The notes: generated by a model from the sequence alone, not told the origin. A stretch of 64,000 bases of DNA from Tubulanus polymorphus (GCF_964204645.1 NC_134034.1:10225414-10289413); one strand, 5' to 3'. Counted from the first letter of the stretch, positions 14,779 through 27,723 are shown. Made by a program: numbers and translations.

Positions 14779-16359
14779 AACATTGTCCACGATTGCTATC
14801 AGTCGACTGCGGAGGAATCCTTAAATGCTACAGCTTGTTTTTGGCAATGACTGTTACGCAGTAAAGAACTTCGTTACAACGTTCTTTGATACAACGATTG
14901 ATCAGTTTTTGCGGACTAAGAAGTATTACATTCCGATTTATTGCGTTAATTATAACGATTTAATTCCATTTAAAATGGAGCTAATAATACAATTTCTACC
15001 ATTGTCTTAACATATTATATTTTGCCAATTAATTTAATTTACATTAATGTAATTGATTTAATAAATTTTATGTTGTACGAATATTTAATGTACTGTCTCA
15101 TTCTCTTGGACACTATGTTTCCAGGCCAGTCTTATCGGTCTCTTAAAAACCGCAATGCACACGGAAAGGATAAACCTTTTGAATTTGTTTGTTTTGCCGT
15201 ATGCATTGGGCGGATACGAGTGTGATGTCTAAGAAATCGCCAAACCCAGGACATGAGCGCCTAAAGTGTGGGTCGAACAGGTTTGGGAAATATCTACACC
15301 TACTTTCATGGTATTTGGAGCGATCTTAAGAGGATAAAAACGTTAATTTCGCTCACTTATGAGTCAGAAAAAATGACAAATTAGGGGTTTTGAAAAAGGA
15401 GTTCGTTTTTACAACCTTACCCCATCGACCTCCCCTCTCTGACACCTACTTCTCTGCCCTCTAGAAAGTCTCTCTTGAGCGCTCTGTTCTCGTCTGAGAG
15501 TAGATGTGACTTGGATCCATTCCCCCACAACCACGGCACCCGTATTTAAATATTGGGGGTGAATAGTAGCTTAGATCATCCAGTATCGCACGTATTATTG
15601 GATACGGTACGTTCCAAGCTACTAATCACCCAAACGTAGTCCCTGTGACCCCCGAAAGACGAGATCACGGCTAGAATCTCGTGCCGGGATTGATGATCGT
15701 CGGTGATGTATGCGGAACATTGCGGACTGCAACTCGGACGCGTTTGTCGCGTATTTTTTATGATCGTTTCTAATTTCCGGTGATCAGACAGGCAGTGAGA
15801 CCGCAGGTGAGTACGCTTATTACGCACGGCAGTAATATATCGATTGACGCCCCTTTCAAATTAGGGTCGCAGATGTATTTTACCTTGTATGACAAATTAA
15901 ATGGTGAAGCTCGTTTTGAAATATCTCCAGCAGATTGAGAATAGTTTTGATATTTACCTACCCGTATTTTGCTGTTTTTATGGGTTTGACTAAAATCCGG
16001 TTATTGGCCTCGGATTTGGAATCGATTTTTTGCGTGAAATTATCGATAATCAGTAGACCCCACGGGATATGTATGATGCCACATTTTCAACCTAATTCCA
16101 GGTCTATTCAAACATAAAATGTCTATATGGCCTTTTAACATTGATTCCCAGTCAAACGGGTGGATTCGTTATTCAGATATATATTATATATTTATAATAA
16201 ATCGGAATGTAATACTTCTTAGTCCGCAAAAACTGATCAATCGTTGTATCAAAGAACGTTGTAACGAAGTTCTTTACTGCGTAACAGTCATTGCCAAAAA
16301 CAAGCTGTAGCATTTAAGGATTCCTCCGCAGTCGACTGATAGCAATCGTGGACAATGTT
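14779..16359. mobile_element. 1.58 kb element with 164 bp terminal inverted repeats
   Basis: 14779-14942 (starting AACATTGTCCACGATTGC) is the exact or near-exact reverse complement of 16196-16359. The 1.25 kb interior has no transposase-like ORF, only short chance frames. No clear target duplication next to the termini (left flank AATACGC, right flank TAATCTT). Probably a non-autonomous DNA transposon or an inverted duplication. Confidence 0.75.
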
Positions 16360-17396
16360 TAATCTTAATTAGTTATAGCGAGTCGACTGAACGTAAGTAG
16401 GCCTAGGTGAAATATATTGATTGATCGATTTTTTTTTAAATATATGAATTTTCATAAAGAAAAGGGGGCCTATATCAATCGGATCAGGCTCTTGTAATCT
16501 GGGATACCATATTTAGCCTACCCCGAATTGGGATACTTTCATCATGCTAGTTTCATCAGCCTGATTCTAAGAGCTCAATGATGCCCTGTCGCCGTATAGA
16601 TTCACTCAGTGGGTGGTCATAATGACCATAAAAAAGAAAAATGAATTGAAAGAAATAGGCTGTTTATCATGTCTGCAGTTATAACAGGCTTGATTTACAC
16701 AGTGATCTCATCAGAGTACCGGGTAGAAGGAAATATGTTGGACTATGTTTTGGTTCGGCGCTGCATATGGACAGGTCGTGTTGACTGAATTGGGTCGAGC
16801 GGGGATCATAGAACTCAAAACATAGAACTCAAATATCAAATTTTTGATTTGAGTTCTGTCTGGATTGACTTTTTGAATCTATACGTGTTTATGCTCTACC
16901 GTTCGCAGGTGGCATCAGACCACAATTAGGTTAGTAGTTCGAAATATGCGTAGGGCCGGACCCCAAAAATAGTACCTAGAGTGAAGAAGAGGTCCCCCAT
17001 AAATGTTGCTATAATTTCTGCAAATGGGATAGGTAACGAATTTCGGTTATATGTATGAAAGCCATTGATCCTGAGAGACAGATCGATGATGAAATAAGGG
17101 ATTCCCTGGACTTTTTTTGCTTGGATTAAGGGTACCACACACGTTGGGGGATTCCCTTAGATATTGTGCTCGGATGTACTGGCATGTCTGTAATGGATAC
17201 CCCTCATTTCTAAAGGTTTGATTATTTCAAAAGTAAGGTTGGGTATGCATGGGGCGAAAACCACTTCAATGCGTAGCTAAGATGCTGGCCGATGAGCCAT
17301 AAGCAGGATTTCGCTTATATATGAACTAAACTCTCGAATTTCTTGTTTTTACTATAGGATATAGACGATTTTGGAATAGTGGTCTGAGCTCAGGTG
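16360..17396. other. Upstream region of GCNT-B
   Basis: No gene recognised. An AG just before the ATG at 17397 (GAGCTCAG) could be the acceptor of a 5' UTR intron, as in paralogue A. Confidence 0.4.
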
Positions 17397-19183
17397 ATGA
17401 AGTACAAAACCCGCTCGGTGGCCGTTGTTCCACTGATGTTGCTAGTTACGGGTTTATGTGTGATATTCATGCGACGCCTGCGGCCGGTGTTCAGACGGTG
17501 CTCCGACGAAGAGTTCCTAAGGGACGCGGCGCTGTTACTCTCGTATTGGGATCGAAACGGCTGGAATAGAACTGGTGGCGAGCTAGTTACTGCCGCAGAC
17601 GTGTCGATCCCTGATATACGCGAGGAGATCGTCTACAAGAACTGCGCGGCGTTTTACGTCGAAGGAGCTAGTGAAAATATCCTGCCGCTGCTGAGGGAGG
17701 CAGAAACGGCCGCGCGGAGACCGCAGCGCTCGGCTGAGAAATATTTGAAAATGACTTGTGATTGCGATGCGTTTAGACGCAAAAGGAAGTATATTTTACA
17801 CCCGCTGACAGAAACTGAACACCAGTTCCCGATCGCGTTCAGTATACTTATCTATGCAGACCTGGAACGTTTTGAACGCCTGCTCAGAATGATCTACCGA
17901 CCTCAGAATTACTATTGCGTGCACGTCGACGCGAAATCGTCTGCCGAGTTCATGGCAGCCGTCACGGGTATTAGCAACTGTTTCCCGAACGTGTTTCTAT
18001 CGCCGGAACGTTACGACGTTGTGTGGGGTGTGAGCGTACTGCAGCCGGAAATAAGCTGTATGAAACAATTGCTTATAATGGGTAAATCGTGGAAATACTT
18101 TATCAATCTCACCGGCCAGGAGGCTCCGCTGAAAACGAATTTTGAACTGGTCAATATTCTGAAAACGTACAACGGAGCCAACGACGTTGAGAAACTGATA
18201 TCTAGGTAAACACTTATTCATGAATTGTACGTATCAGAGGCGAATCTTAAATAGAGCGTCTGATTCGGGGAGGGGTGCACCTTAAAATAGGGCGTATCAT
18301 AATCATATTAATAGGTTTTATAGTTTATATAGTTTTTATATAGTTTTTCAGCTATTTTAAGTTTAATATTTTTCCTTTCCCCGCGAGATTTCAGGGCAAG
18401 TTGACATTACTGGGGGCAAGGTTCGGTACCCCTGCACCCTCCTCATAATTTGAGTTAATGTTCGGAAGGGCTGACTTAAAAGTATTCCTGTTATCTATAG
18501 TTTCAAAGTTTTCTTTTCACAGAAATGCCCCGGAACGTTATGCCGAGCGCATGAAGGAACTCCCACTACCGGAGGGCGTTAGGGTTGTGAAAGGCGCAGT
18601 GCACGTGGTCTTGTCGAGGGGATTCGTCGAGTTCACCACGCATGCGCCGGTCGCCAAGTACTTATATAACTGGTTCAGCGAGAAGGCGTTACCGGACGAG
18701 TATTTTTTCGCTACATTGAGTCATAATCCACAGCTTGGAGCGCCCGGGGCTTACACTGGCAAGTATACAAAAAATACCCTGGCTGGGCTCTCGTCTGGTC
18801 ATAGCTTACATGGTGACCTACGACTTACCGGTTTGCTAACTAACTGCATAATTTTCTCTTCCTCAGGTAAAGTCAACGAGACCGACCCGGTGAAGTTACC
18901 ATTTCTGGCGAGATTGAAATACTGGAAAAATGAAAACCCATGCTCTGCGGGTTTCTGGCGGAAAGAAATATGCATTCTTACGGCCGGAGAGCTGCCGACA
19001 CTTTCTCGCCGTCCGGAACTGTTCGCCAATAAATTCTTCTGGAATTTTTCGCCGGTTGGATTCGACTGTCTGGAAGAGTTGTATTTCAATCGGACACGCG
19101 AACAGTTCGCGAAGGGTCTATCGGCTAGTTCGATCGATTTGTCCTACTATAAGTCGTTAGATTACGTGTCCAATCACGTTTAA
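17397..19183 (+). CDS. GCNT-type beta-1,6-N-acetylglucosaminyltransferase (GT14), paralogue B
   Basis: Same family and architecture as paralogue A. Exons 17397-18205, 18523-18758 and 18867-19183 give 453 residues in frame. I start at the ATG at 17397. Signal anchor at about residues 8-24 (SVAVVPLMLLVTGL). Motifs retained: HVDAKS, NLTGQEAPLK, PDEYFFATL, LFANKF. It lacks one codon after the VVWG segment relative to A. Exon 1 (after the N-terminus), intron 1 and exon 2 are almost identical to A, while the N-terminus, intron 2 and exon 3 differ more, a pattern suggesting gene conversion. The second intron begins GCAAGT instead of GT, and its 108 bp are open in frame, so retention would add 36 residues without a stop. 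Confidence 0.92.
18759..18866 (+). other. Non-canonical GC-AG intron with open reading frame
   Basis: Paralogue A has ACTG|GTGAGTATA at this junction; B has ACTG|GCAAGTATA, a typical GC-AG donor. The acceptor is TTCCTCAG. Splicing restores the family sequence YTGKVNETDPVK. The intron length is a multiple of three and contains no in-frame stop. Confidence 0.8.
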
Positions 19184-19632
19184 GGCGGTTTCATCGATGA
19201 TCCGCTAGGTAGTGTACGGTCGAAAATACATTCCGCAGTCGCCTGTCCCAAACGATAGGCATCGTACTTCACTCGTTGCTGCAATTGCCGAGTGTTTCAG
19301 GATTTAATTGGATCCGTCCGCGTATAGAATCTACTCGTGGCGATATATGTGAATTACCATCTTCCAAATGAATACAAGCGAAAAGATGCAGCGGGACTTT
19401 TTTGACGACTTCTGATATTTCCAATACGAGAATCCGTCCACAATTTCAATGATTTCATAATGGATATAGCGAATTAATCATGAACAGATTTTCCGGTGCC
19501 CTGAAGTTCGTTATAACGAGGTTCCGCTGTATATAGAACTATCGTTTGTAAGGAACTTAATTTTCCGGTTCGTTGTGGCGAGGTTCCACTGCTAAAAGAT
19601 TCAATCGCTATATTAGTGCAAGGTGACGAGCG

Positions 19633-19643
19633 GGTTCGAGTCC
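19633..19643 (+). repeat. B-box of a truncated tRNA-like SINE
   Basis: GGTTCGAGTCC followed by a tail (CTTTCTGCTTACA) like that after the fuller copy at 45830-45922 (CTGCTTACA). The A-box part is missing. Confidence 0.4.
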
Positions 19644-20270
19644 AGCTTTCTGCTTACACTTAATCACCGTCCCGTCCTTTCCCATCCGATATGGCTAGTC
19701 TCAATATGAAATCAAGATCCGAGAAACGTAAACCTTTCGACACAGATAAGCTATAACGAAACAACAAAAATGAACTAGCTGATAACTTTTAATATCCCTC
19801 ATCGAAAACTGACTGCTGATAAGACATGATTTCATACTTTCGGACGCAACAATTCATGCAAAATTCTAGAAAAATAATGGAACATCTATAACTGATACTC
19901 CGTGACCAGTTTGAACGAGACAGTTTTCAAAACCAATCGTAAACGACAAAAATACCCCCGGTACCCCGTTCCCCCGGACGAAATCCCACGAGGTATAAAT
20001 CCCCGCTGATAACAGTCACCCCAAATTTGATTTCGCAACAAAATTCAACAGGATATTTCAATATTCTCATGTTGAAAAACGGATTTCAAAAAATACTCCG
20101 TGATGTATGCATCATTATTTTCATTATCATTTAATAATAATCAAATAAACAATGATTATATGATTATTATTATCATTATCATCATTATTATCATTAATAT
20201 TATTAGAAAACTGAACCTGGGGGATTTTTAAATGATTTTAGATCAAACGTGGTGAGCGGATAATAAGATA

Positions 20271-20418
20271 AAAACCCACTATCTACAGATTAAAAGAATT
20301 TTGATCTCACAAACGTCGAAAAACGTCTAAGTTCGAAACGTCGTGTAATTTATATATTTTAGATTGAATGAATAAATTCTTGTTTTTGAATTCTTTTAAT
20401 CTGTAGATAGTGGGTTTT
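20271..20418. repeat. Hairpin element with about 30 bp inverted ends
   Basis: AACCCACTATCTACAGATTA...AATTC at the left is matched by its complement ending ATCTGTAGATAGTGGGTT at the right, around an AT-rich core with CGTCGAAAAACGT and GTTCGAAACGTCG. Confidence 0.75.
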
Positions 20419-20989
20419 TTTAAAAATGTTTTTAAGCACTATATTAACCAGATAGATGGTGACTAGTTTATTTCAATGTAGAATTCTTGGGTCTCAACTT
20501 TTACTTGCAAACAACGATAGATCATGACCTACTTGCGAATGCTTGCGGGGAAGAGTGAACTGCACCTCATTCTTTTTGATGTTATAGAATTTCGTGAAAA
20601 GATTTTTAAATTTGAATTCAAACTTTTATAAACTGTTTTATATATGCGAACTACCTGCCGAATCTATTTTGACATATTATGTCTCACTTCAAAATAGAAT
20701 TCGGCGGATAGAATTCGCCATAGCCAAGCTGATGATAAATATATTATATATGAATCTCTCGTCTCAAAACATATACTTTGCATAAATCTACTATACTTTT
20801 TCGTATTTTTGTTTTTGTTGTTTTTTATACCATTGGAGAGAAAAACTTATTTTTTGCCTCTATACGTTTAATGGAAATGGTCGCTGTGGTAATGAACTTG
20901 AATGTAGAATTTAAACTTGTCTTAAACTTGTCTGATCTTATCTTATCTTATCTATGAGTATCCCCGTGTCGTCAATTCCACTTGCGCAA

Positions 20990-21260
20990 AAGCGTAACGA
21001 CTCATTTAAATTAAGTTCCACTGTTTTGTCGGATTTAATTATAGTTCGACAGTTGTGTGGGTTTAATTTGATCCCTAAGGCCGGTTCCAAGATTGTGTGG
21101 GTTTAATTTGACCGAACCCAGTTCCACAGTTGATTGCGTTTAATTTGACTCTGAACCCAGTTCCACTTTGGCTGTAGATCCAGATTAATTTGACTCTGGA
21201 TCCAGATCCACAGTTGTGTGGAATTAATTTGACTGTGGATCCATTTCAAAAGTTGCGTCT
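20990..21260 (+). repeat. 39 bp minisatellite, locus 1 (degenerate)
   Basis: Several diverged copies of the unit CCAGTTCCACAGTTGTGTGG + GTTTAATTTGACTCTGGAT, here with forms such as GGCCGGTTCCAAGATTGTGT. Lies just downstream of UNG. Confidence 0.7.
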
Positions 21261-21328
21261 AATCTAGAAATGATAATATGTGAAAGTGTCTTGGTTTTCG
21301 ACAAAGCCGAGTTCGTTTTTTTTTATTC

Positions 21329-23733
21329 TTAAAGTTTCCAGTTAATTGGAGTTTTCCCGTGTTTTTTCAGTTCAGAGTTCACCGAACTGAAACATTTACA
21401 ATTTTGAAACTTATTGAACGACAACGGCGACGGATGAGCCGTTTTAATGACCGAATGTTTCGTCAGGTCGATGAACGAAGCTTTTTTGTGCGCGAACCCG
21501 CCCCACAGTAGAAACACAATCGCCGAACAATGATCGTTGATCTTCTTCAAAACGTCTGTAGTGAATTTCTGCCAGCCGTATTTAGCGTGAGAGTTCGGGG
21601 AGTGGGCCCTGAAACAAAAGCGAATCAGTGTCCGGTTAATAAAGTGTAGTATCGATTTTAGACTTTCTATTTAGCAAGTGTAGCTTAAGACTGGATCCAG
21701 TTCCACAGTTGTGACGGTTTAGTTTGACTCTGAATCCAGATCCACAGTCGTGTAGGTTTAATTTGACTCCGAATCTAGTTCCACATCTGTGTTTTTTATT
21801 TGACTGTGGACCTTGTTGTACTTACTCGACTGTTAAAGTAGCGTTCAGTAGTAAGACCCCTTGGTCGCACCATTTCTCCAAGTTGCCACAATCCGGAGCC
21901 TTGAAACCGGGAATGTCGTTGCTCAGTTCTTTGTAGATGTTTTTCAGCGAAGGCGGCAACGGAGTGAAGGAGTGCGGAACGGAAAATGCTAAACCATGCG
22001 CCTGAAAGATGTTCCCACAGGTTTTAATATATAGATTCGACAATCCCGTGGGTCCGACTCTCCGAGATACACGGAATCTCGGAGCAGGGATGTCGGGTCG
22101 TTATCGCAATAATCTGGGGAGGTGGTTCGTACTGATTCATGCGTATAAGTCTAATGTATACAACTTCTGAAACATCTAACTGCATATTTCTTTAAAATTG
22201 AAGAGTTTTGGGCATTTTGTTCAAATTGACCTCTGGGGAATTAAATCGCATGTTACCCGCAGAATGCTTGAGTTTCAAGCACCTTCAGAAGCTGTTTAGA
22301 GGGAGTTTTTAAGGAATCGAGGAATCGTTAGAAACCCTTTCTATAATCTAGGTTTTCATCCCGTAAGTCTGTTGTAAGTTTTTCATTCCAATTGTGAGTT
22401 TTTTCTTCATCAATCGTCAGACAAGACGCGATGCCATATTAGATTCAAATCTACGATTACATGGTCGTAGACGAAAGTGGAATAATGCGTGGATGACGAA
22501 TCTCGGATTAGAAAAAAAATCGTGTCCCATTCGGAAAAGAAAACCGGTTTGTATATGGCTTTTACCTGGCCGTCGTCGTGGTATGGGTCCTGTCCTAGAA
22601 TAACAACTTTCAACTGGAATATAGAATTACAATACCCTATTGTTAAAAAAATGCAAAGAAAATTCGTTTTAGAATCTATAGGCTCTATAGGCGTACACTG
22701 TTCTTATGTTCAAGGCAGTTTAATGGTAACAGGCTATATACTAATAGCAATGGTCCCCAAGAAAAATATACAAATACAATACAATATTGTTGAAAAGGTC
22801 AAAGGAAAAAAATCGTTTTAGAATCTATGTACACGTGTAGGGATTCACTACTATTCTTATGTTCAAAGCAATTCAATGGTAACAGGCTACACTATAGTAA
22901 TGGTCCTCAAGAGATGAAATACAAAGGCCATAGAATACCGGTAGTTGGCATTATTCTATACGCTGTACTCTGGCGTTAGGACTGGCAATATATAGAATGT
23001 TTTTTTTTCAAATGGTTTTGCGTAAAAAGTCCACCGATCAAGCTGTGTATTAACTTCAGGGATTACGGATAACTAGGCTAAAAACGATACCTCCTTTCTC
23101 CTAATGGGCCGGGTCATATTGTAAACTGCGATAGCATTTGTAATAATTTCATTTCTATAACTGCCGGGTCTGTTATTGTCAGCTTGATCATGATTTTTTT
23201 AAAAGTGATGTACAGGGTAGATAGGCGGCCGGCCGGGCCAACTTTTAAGCTCAGTAGAAATGAGAAACAAGGTATCAATTTGTCATCAAATTATAGCTGG
23301 TCATTTTCTTAGTAGAATCGTTCGGAAAATGATCCACTTATATCGGGGAAAATACGGTTGAAGTCTTAAAGAGGGTAGTACGGTATCGTGACTTCGCCCT
23401 ACTGGGCTCGCTACACCTATAGGCCTCGAAGGCTAGTCACTCGCACCTGTTTCAACGGTGTCTTCTGAAAAGCGTTGAATATCATGTCTCGCGGGGGGAA
23501 AATCGTTTTCCCCGCTTTGTAATCGCTTTCCAGGTGATTTTCAATTTCTGACCAATAGTTTTCGCGGAAACAGTCAGCTAGCAGGTTGACCCATCCGTCC
23601 TCGGTTAGGTACGACTTCAGATCCATGGATGAAGTTGATTCGGTCGCGACTGTCGGTGTTTTCGCTGCTTTTTTCAGCCCGGGTTTTCTCGCCGCCGTTG
23701 TTGTTTTTCGCTTTTTGTTTTTGGATACGCCGC
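21329..23733 (-). CDS. Uracil-DNA glycosylase (family 1), 5' end not found
   Basis: Removes uracil from DNA in base excision repair. Minus-strand exons 23733-23447, 22613-22566, 22001-21826 and 21608-21329 join in frame (263 residues plus a split first codon). The first exon seen opens with a basic stretch (SKNKKRK, likely nuclear localisation), then the family N-terminus ([21 protein letters not shown]). The second, 48 bp exon encodes the water-activating motif GQDPYH (Asp about residue 105). Then [46 protein letters not shown] and the minor-groove loop HPSPLS (His about 229), ending GKTPINWKL. All catalytic motifs are present, so it should be active. Upstream exon(s) with the start codon remain unidentified. 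Introns carry a MITE and the 39 bp minisatellite. An AATAAA follows the stop codon within a few bases (21327-21322). Confidence 0.95.
21690..21822 (+). repeat. 39 bp minisatellite, locus 2 (UNG intron)
   Basis: About three degenerate units (GATCCAGTTCCACAGTTGTG, then TTTGACTCTGAATCCAGATC) inside the last UNG intron, ending next to the splice donor at 21825. Confidence 0.7.
23087..23276. repeat. MITE family B, copy 1
   Basis: Starts GATACCTCCTTTCTCC and ends GAGAAACAAGGTATC, imperfect inverted ends; interior GGCCGGGTC, GTGATGTACAGGGTAGATAG, GCGGCCGGCCGGG. Second, better preserved copy at 55837-56028. Located in the first visible UNG intron. Confidence 0.7.
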
Positions 23734-26700
23734 CTGAAGAGAGAGTATAAACAAGAAAGTAAATCTCTTGCGTAAGTCGGATGCGGTTGAAGATTAATCA
23801 CCTCGGACGCCAATAGGTCCTAAGTTTTCCTTCCCTTTTTCAAAGAAATCTATATTCCAAAGTTGGCCGATTTCTCGAGTCGGGAACTCGCCTATTTCGT
23901 GGTACTTTTCTTATTGCCAAAATAAAAACTAAATCAGTTAGAATCACTCGCCGTGAATCGTATGTCTATAAGTCATCCCGTCGCAGTTTGATGTTTCCCC
24001 TGCTCCTGGCTTAAATCGACGATACAAACGTTCGTTTAGATTTCTATCTGGAGAGCCCCCCCCAAAATCTCGCCTGCCCTGGACGGGGTGGATTTACTAT
24101 CACGCGTACTAGGCTTGCCGCGATTGGCACGTACATACATACCATCAGTTTTCCTTTTAGCACAGTCTCGGCTCGGTGCGCCGGTGTGACGACCCATGTT
24201 TCGGAATGTAAATTTCGAGCCTGGTTGCCAACAACGCCGTAATCCCTAAATTGGAAGCTTTATCGAAAAAAAACTCCACTCCAGCCCACATGCAACAGAT
24301 GCCCTGGATATGAGAAGTCGACCCGTGAAGACACAACACTACCGATCCTTTTGGTAAGGTGCCAACGTCACACCAAATGCTTTATTCGGCCTGTATAGTA
24401 ATCTAATATAATATTTTCTATGCGAATAAAGTTTATTGTATTGTATTGTTGTATTATTTATTCTATTCCCGTGGTTATTTTGCACCCGTGGAGGAGTGTG
24501 GCAGCACCACTCTGCGTCTGCCGAGTGATTGAATTCGGCGCGGCCAGGTCGTGCCATGATAAATTACCCCGAGCTACACGATCGCACGGAGACGATTTGG
24601 CACGACGGATCAGGCTCGGCCAAATTTGGCCCGTGCCTACAACAGAGAGCGCGTTCACACACAAACCACTCACTCGATACTAATCAATGCTTAAACAAAG
24701 CGAAGGTCATTTCCGGTGTCGCAAAGTTGCAAATGCTTCTTGCGCTAAAATTTCGTTGTCCGCCGATTTTGTCTGGCCAAACAGGCTCGGGCCCTGCACA
24801 CCCGTGTGAATAGTTGTTCCAGCCTGGTCAAATTTGACACGGGACAACAATGTTCGTGTGATCGCGGCTAAAGGTTCGATTCTCTCTGGACAGGGTACCA
24901 ATGCCGGGGCGGGCTCCATAAACCACGGGCCCGCGCCAGAGCGTGTATCGAACGGTCAGATTCTAAAATAACATTAACATTTAAGCCCTCCCAGCGCTAT
25001 TCAATGAAAAATCTATCTTTGATCAAGCGCTGCTGACGGCTCATGCTGAGGGCTAAAGCGAAGTACACGCCGGTGTCCAAGCGTTACGTGCGCGCATCGA
25101 TAGACGCCGGCAGTCCAATCGTTCGTGCCTAATTCGCCATCTAGCGGAATAGAGTGGCAAGTTGATACGGTAGCCCAACGACGTAAATTCAAGAAAATAT
25201 AAATTGACATAGAAAGTATGCTAAAAATGACTTAGAAATATTTCGGGTTGTTATTACCACCTTTCTTCAGTCCAAAATGATACGCCATATGAATTCAGAG
25301 TAAATATAGAGGTTAAACATTTATGTTGAATTTGAATTTGGTGGAGCCAGCTGCGTAATTGCCGTTCAGATTAGCGCCGTTTCGCGCAGGTTAACGCCGG
25401 AAGTTCCCAGCCCTCAGCTTCTCCAGCGTCCGATACAGCGAGCTTCCTTCGAGAATTGCAGCCCGAAAACATTCGAGTCGACCAGCGAATCGCCAGCAGT
25501 AAGTCTCGGTAGCGCGCACCGCTTATTTTGCACCGTTTTGCGCAGGAATTCGACTCCGAATTTCGGCAGAAAAATCGCTCATTAAATCTGTCGGTTTCTA
25601 ATCCAAGCAGTTGATTAATTAATCAATGCTACTACTCTACTGTACTCTCTATCAATATCATCGTCGTGCTGATTAACCGAGACTGACTGAGATAGCCGAT
25701 AAACTAAGCGTTGATGCAGGCCACCAAAAATGTTGTATAGGCCTACAAACCTGAACTCACATGGACCAGCACAAATGCCGGTCAGTTACTAGTTGAGTTA
25801 AGCTTAGTCAGTAACCTGTCTGTGGTTTAGTTTCACGATCGGATATTTTCACAAACCACAGTCAGGAATGGGAAGGTCATTTTTGTATGAAATCTTCGTC
25901 AGCCAATTTGACTGACGAGTAATTTGCCTGGCATTTCATTGTCTCTTAAGATATCTGTCTAATTTTTGTTGTAATCGACGCACAACAGATTCGTAGTTTG
26001 TCTGATACCTATAACACCTCACCTGACGATCTTAATCCATGTGCAAATCGGCCGTAAAGTGAGAGTAAATTTCCGTCCAGTCAGCAGCTGCCATTTTGAA
26101 AATTACTGGAGATGCTGGCACCTGTGGACTGAGGCCAGGACAACAGCACAAACTAACGAAGCGAAACGACGAAATTTAAAAAAATTAAGAAATCAACACT
26201 TATACACGTTTTTCTTTTACCAGAAATTTATTGTTTCATTATTCGTTATGGAAAACACGAAGATTTGAAATACAAGTTGGAAAACCATCAAAAATAAAAA
26301 TTGTCGTTTCGTCTTGGAAGTTTTATATAAATCCTTGTAGGTCCCCTTGTCTTATCATGCCACATGTGCAATACAGAGAAATGGCGGCCAATGGCGAAAT
26401 TTGTGGAGAAATTAATTAATTTCTCAAAATAATGTTGATTAATCACTCGAAACATACATAAAATTGGATTATTTCGAAAGGTACCTGTGTTAGTTTGTGA
26501 ATTAAGCCATTAATTGTAGACTGAAGTGAATAGAAAGTATATTTTTGAAGTGTTACTTTTTTCAACCGTGTTTTGGTCCTTGTCATCCTGGCTAACGTTG
26601 GTATAAGCCCATCCGATTATAAAAAGCTTACCACCAACGATTAGGTAACTAACTAGTCCTTGTTAGGTCAGGCATGTACTACAAAAGCTAGTCCTCTCTA

Positions 26701-27189
26701 GCAAACTTGAAATAGACATGGATAGAGCTAATGATAATTCATTGTAGCTTAGCTTTGTCAATTGCTCCCATGGCATCTCTGTGTACAGGGCCCTTATGAC
26801 TCAACTTGGTTCCGTGAAAACTACTCAACGATAAATGTTTTTAAATGTGCTTGAAACTCCTTTGATAAGAGTGAAATGTCAGACAAATTCCTTTAAAAGT
26901 TCCTACATTTTTTAAGGCAAATAGATACACTTTAGAAGCTGTACATTAAAACTAAGCCTGAATCGGAAGTGTTGGAACCGGGATCGTTTTGCTACCCTAT
27001 TAGGCGGTTACCAAATTAGGACCCAAGTTTATTTAGTGTCAAGGAGGCCCGTACCAAACACGGGGCAGGGGGATTTCTGAAAATTGTCATTATTGCAAAT
27101 GTTAATTTCATATATAAGAAACTGCCCTTTTTCAAGTTTCTCTGTTTGGCCTCAAGTAATGTGATGTAATTTATTTCATCGTCAATTAT

Positions 27190-27290
27190 AATTACAAATG
27201 AAATTTATAACAAATAAGTAGATCGATGACGAGGGACCTGAACAGAGCCTTAAAGGCTGTACAATCGCTAGGACGTTCAGGCCCCCTAGA
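27190..27290. repeat. Short interspersed repeat, copy 1
   Basis: The string CAGAGCC..TAAA..TGTACAATC.CTAGGACG is shared with 55700-55775, both preceded by an ATTTCATC-like block. No tRNA promoter visible. Confidence 0.5.
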
Positions 27291-27364
27291 GAAAAAAAAA
27301 AGATTAATGGTAATGATGATTGTTTGAATGAACCGGAACCGAATTTCCAATAATGTACTTCAAT

Positions 27365-27560
27365 TTAAAAAAAAAAAATTCTGTTAACTCGACCGCCGAT
27401 CACACAACTATATTTGTACTTTTTCGATTTCAAAATCAAACCCCCTGTTTCGCTCCCGGCAGGTGTGGTGGGTCTGTAAGGGACACTCAATCAAAAAATC
27501 AAACGAAATTTACCTGCGAAATAAATAACAGGGACAATCCCTATTTTAAGATCAACAATT
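27365..27560. repeat. Dispersed repeat family A, copy 2 (inverted)
   Basis: Reverse orientation relative to 10262-10490: CCCGGCAGGTGTGGTGGGT, GGGACACTCAATCAAAAAAT, GACAATCCCTATTTTAAGAT. Most similar to the copy at 56184-56350. Confidence 0.75.
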
Positions 27561-27723
27561 AGTAATGCTAATAATAATAATAATAATAATGATAATAATA
27601 ATTACTGAGTGTCAGGTATGGACGGCCCTGTATTTCCCGCAACTAACAAATGTCATCGTATTTTTCGCGATAGGTTCAAATAAACCGCGTTAGAAGAAAA
27701 CATCAAATCGATCGATCAACAAC

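Larger units (their letters stand above)
19184..20989. other. Intergenic region between GCNT-B and UNG
   Basis: No gene recognised. Contains a single unit related to the 69/71 bp repeat (about 19480-19560, GTGCCCTGAAGTTCGTTATA...GTATATAGAACTATC), a tRNA-like B-box remnant at 19633-19643, an ATT/ATC-rich simple tract at about 20115-20210, and a hairpin element at 20271-20418. Confidence 0.5.
23734..27723. other. Region between the head-to-head UNG and SDR genes
   Basis: The missing first exon of UNG (-) and any 5' UTR of the SDR gene (+) should lie here, but I cannot point to them. Contains blocks such as GGCCAAATTTGGCCCGTGCC (24620s) that recur in variant form near 63370, a short interspersed repeat (27190-27290), family A copy 2 (27365-27560) and an (AAT)n tract at about 27570-27600. 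Confidence 0.45.
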
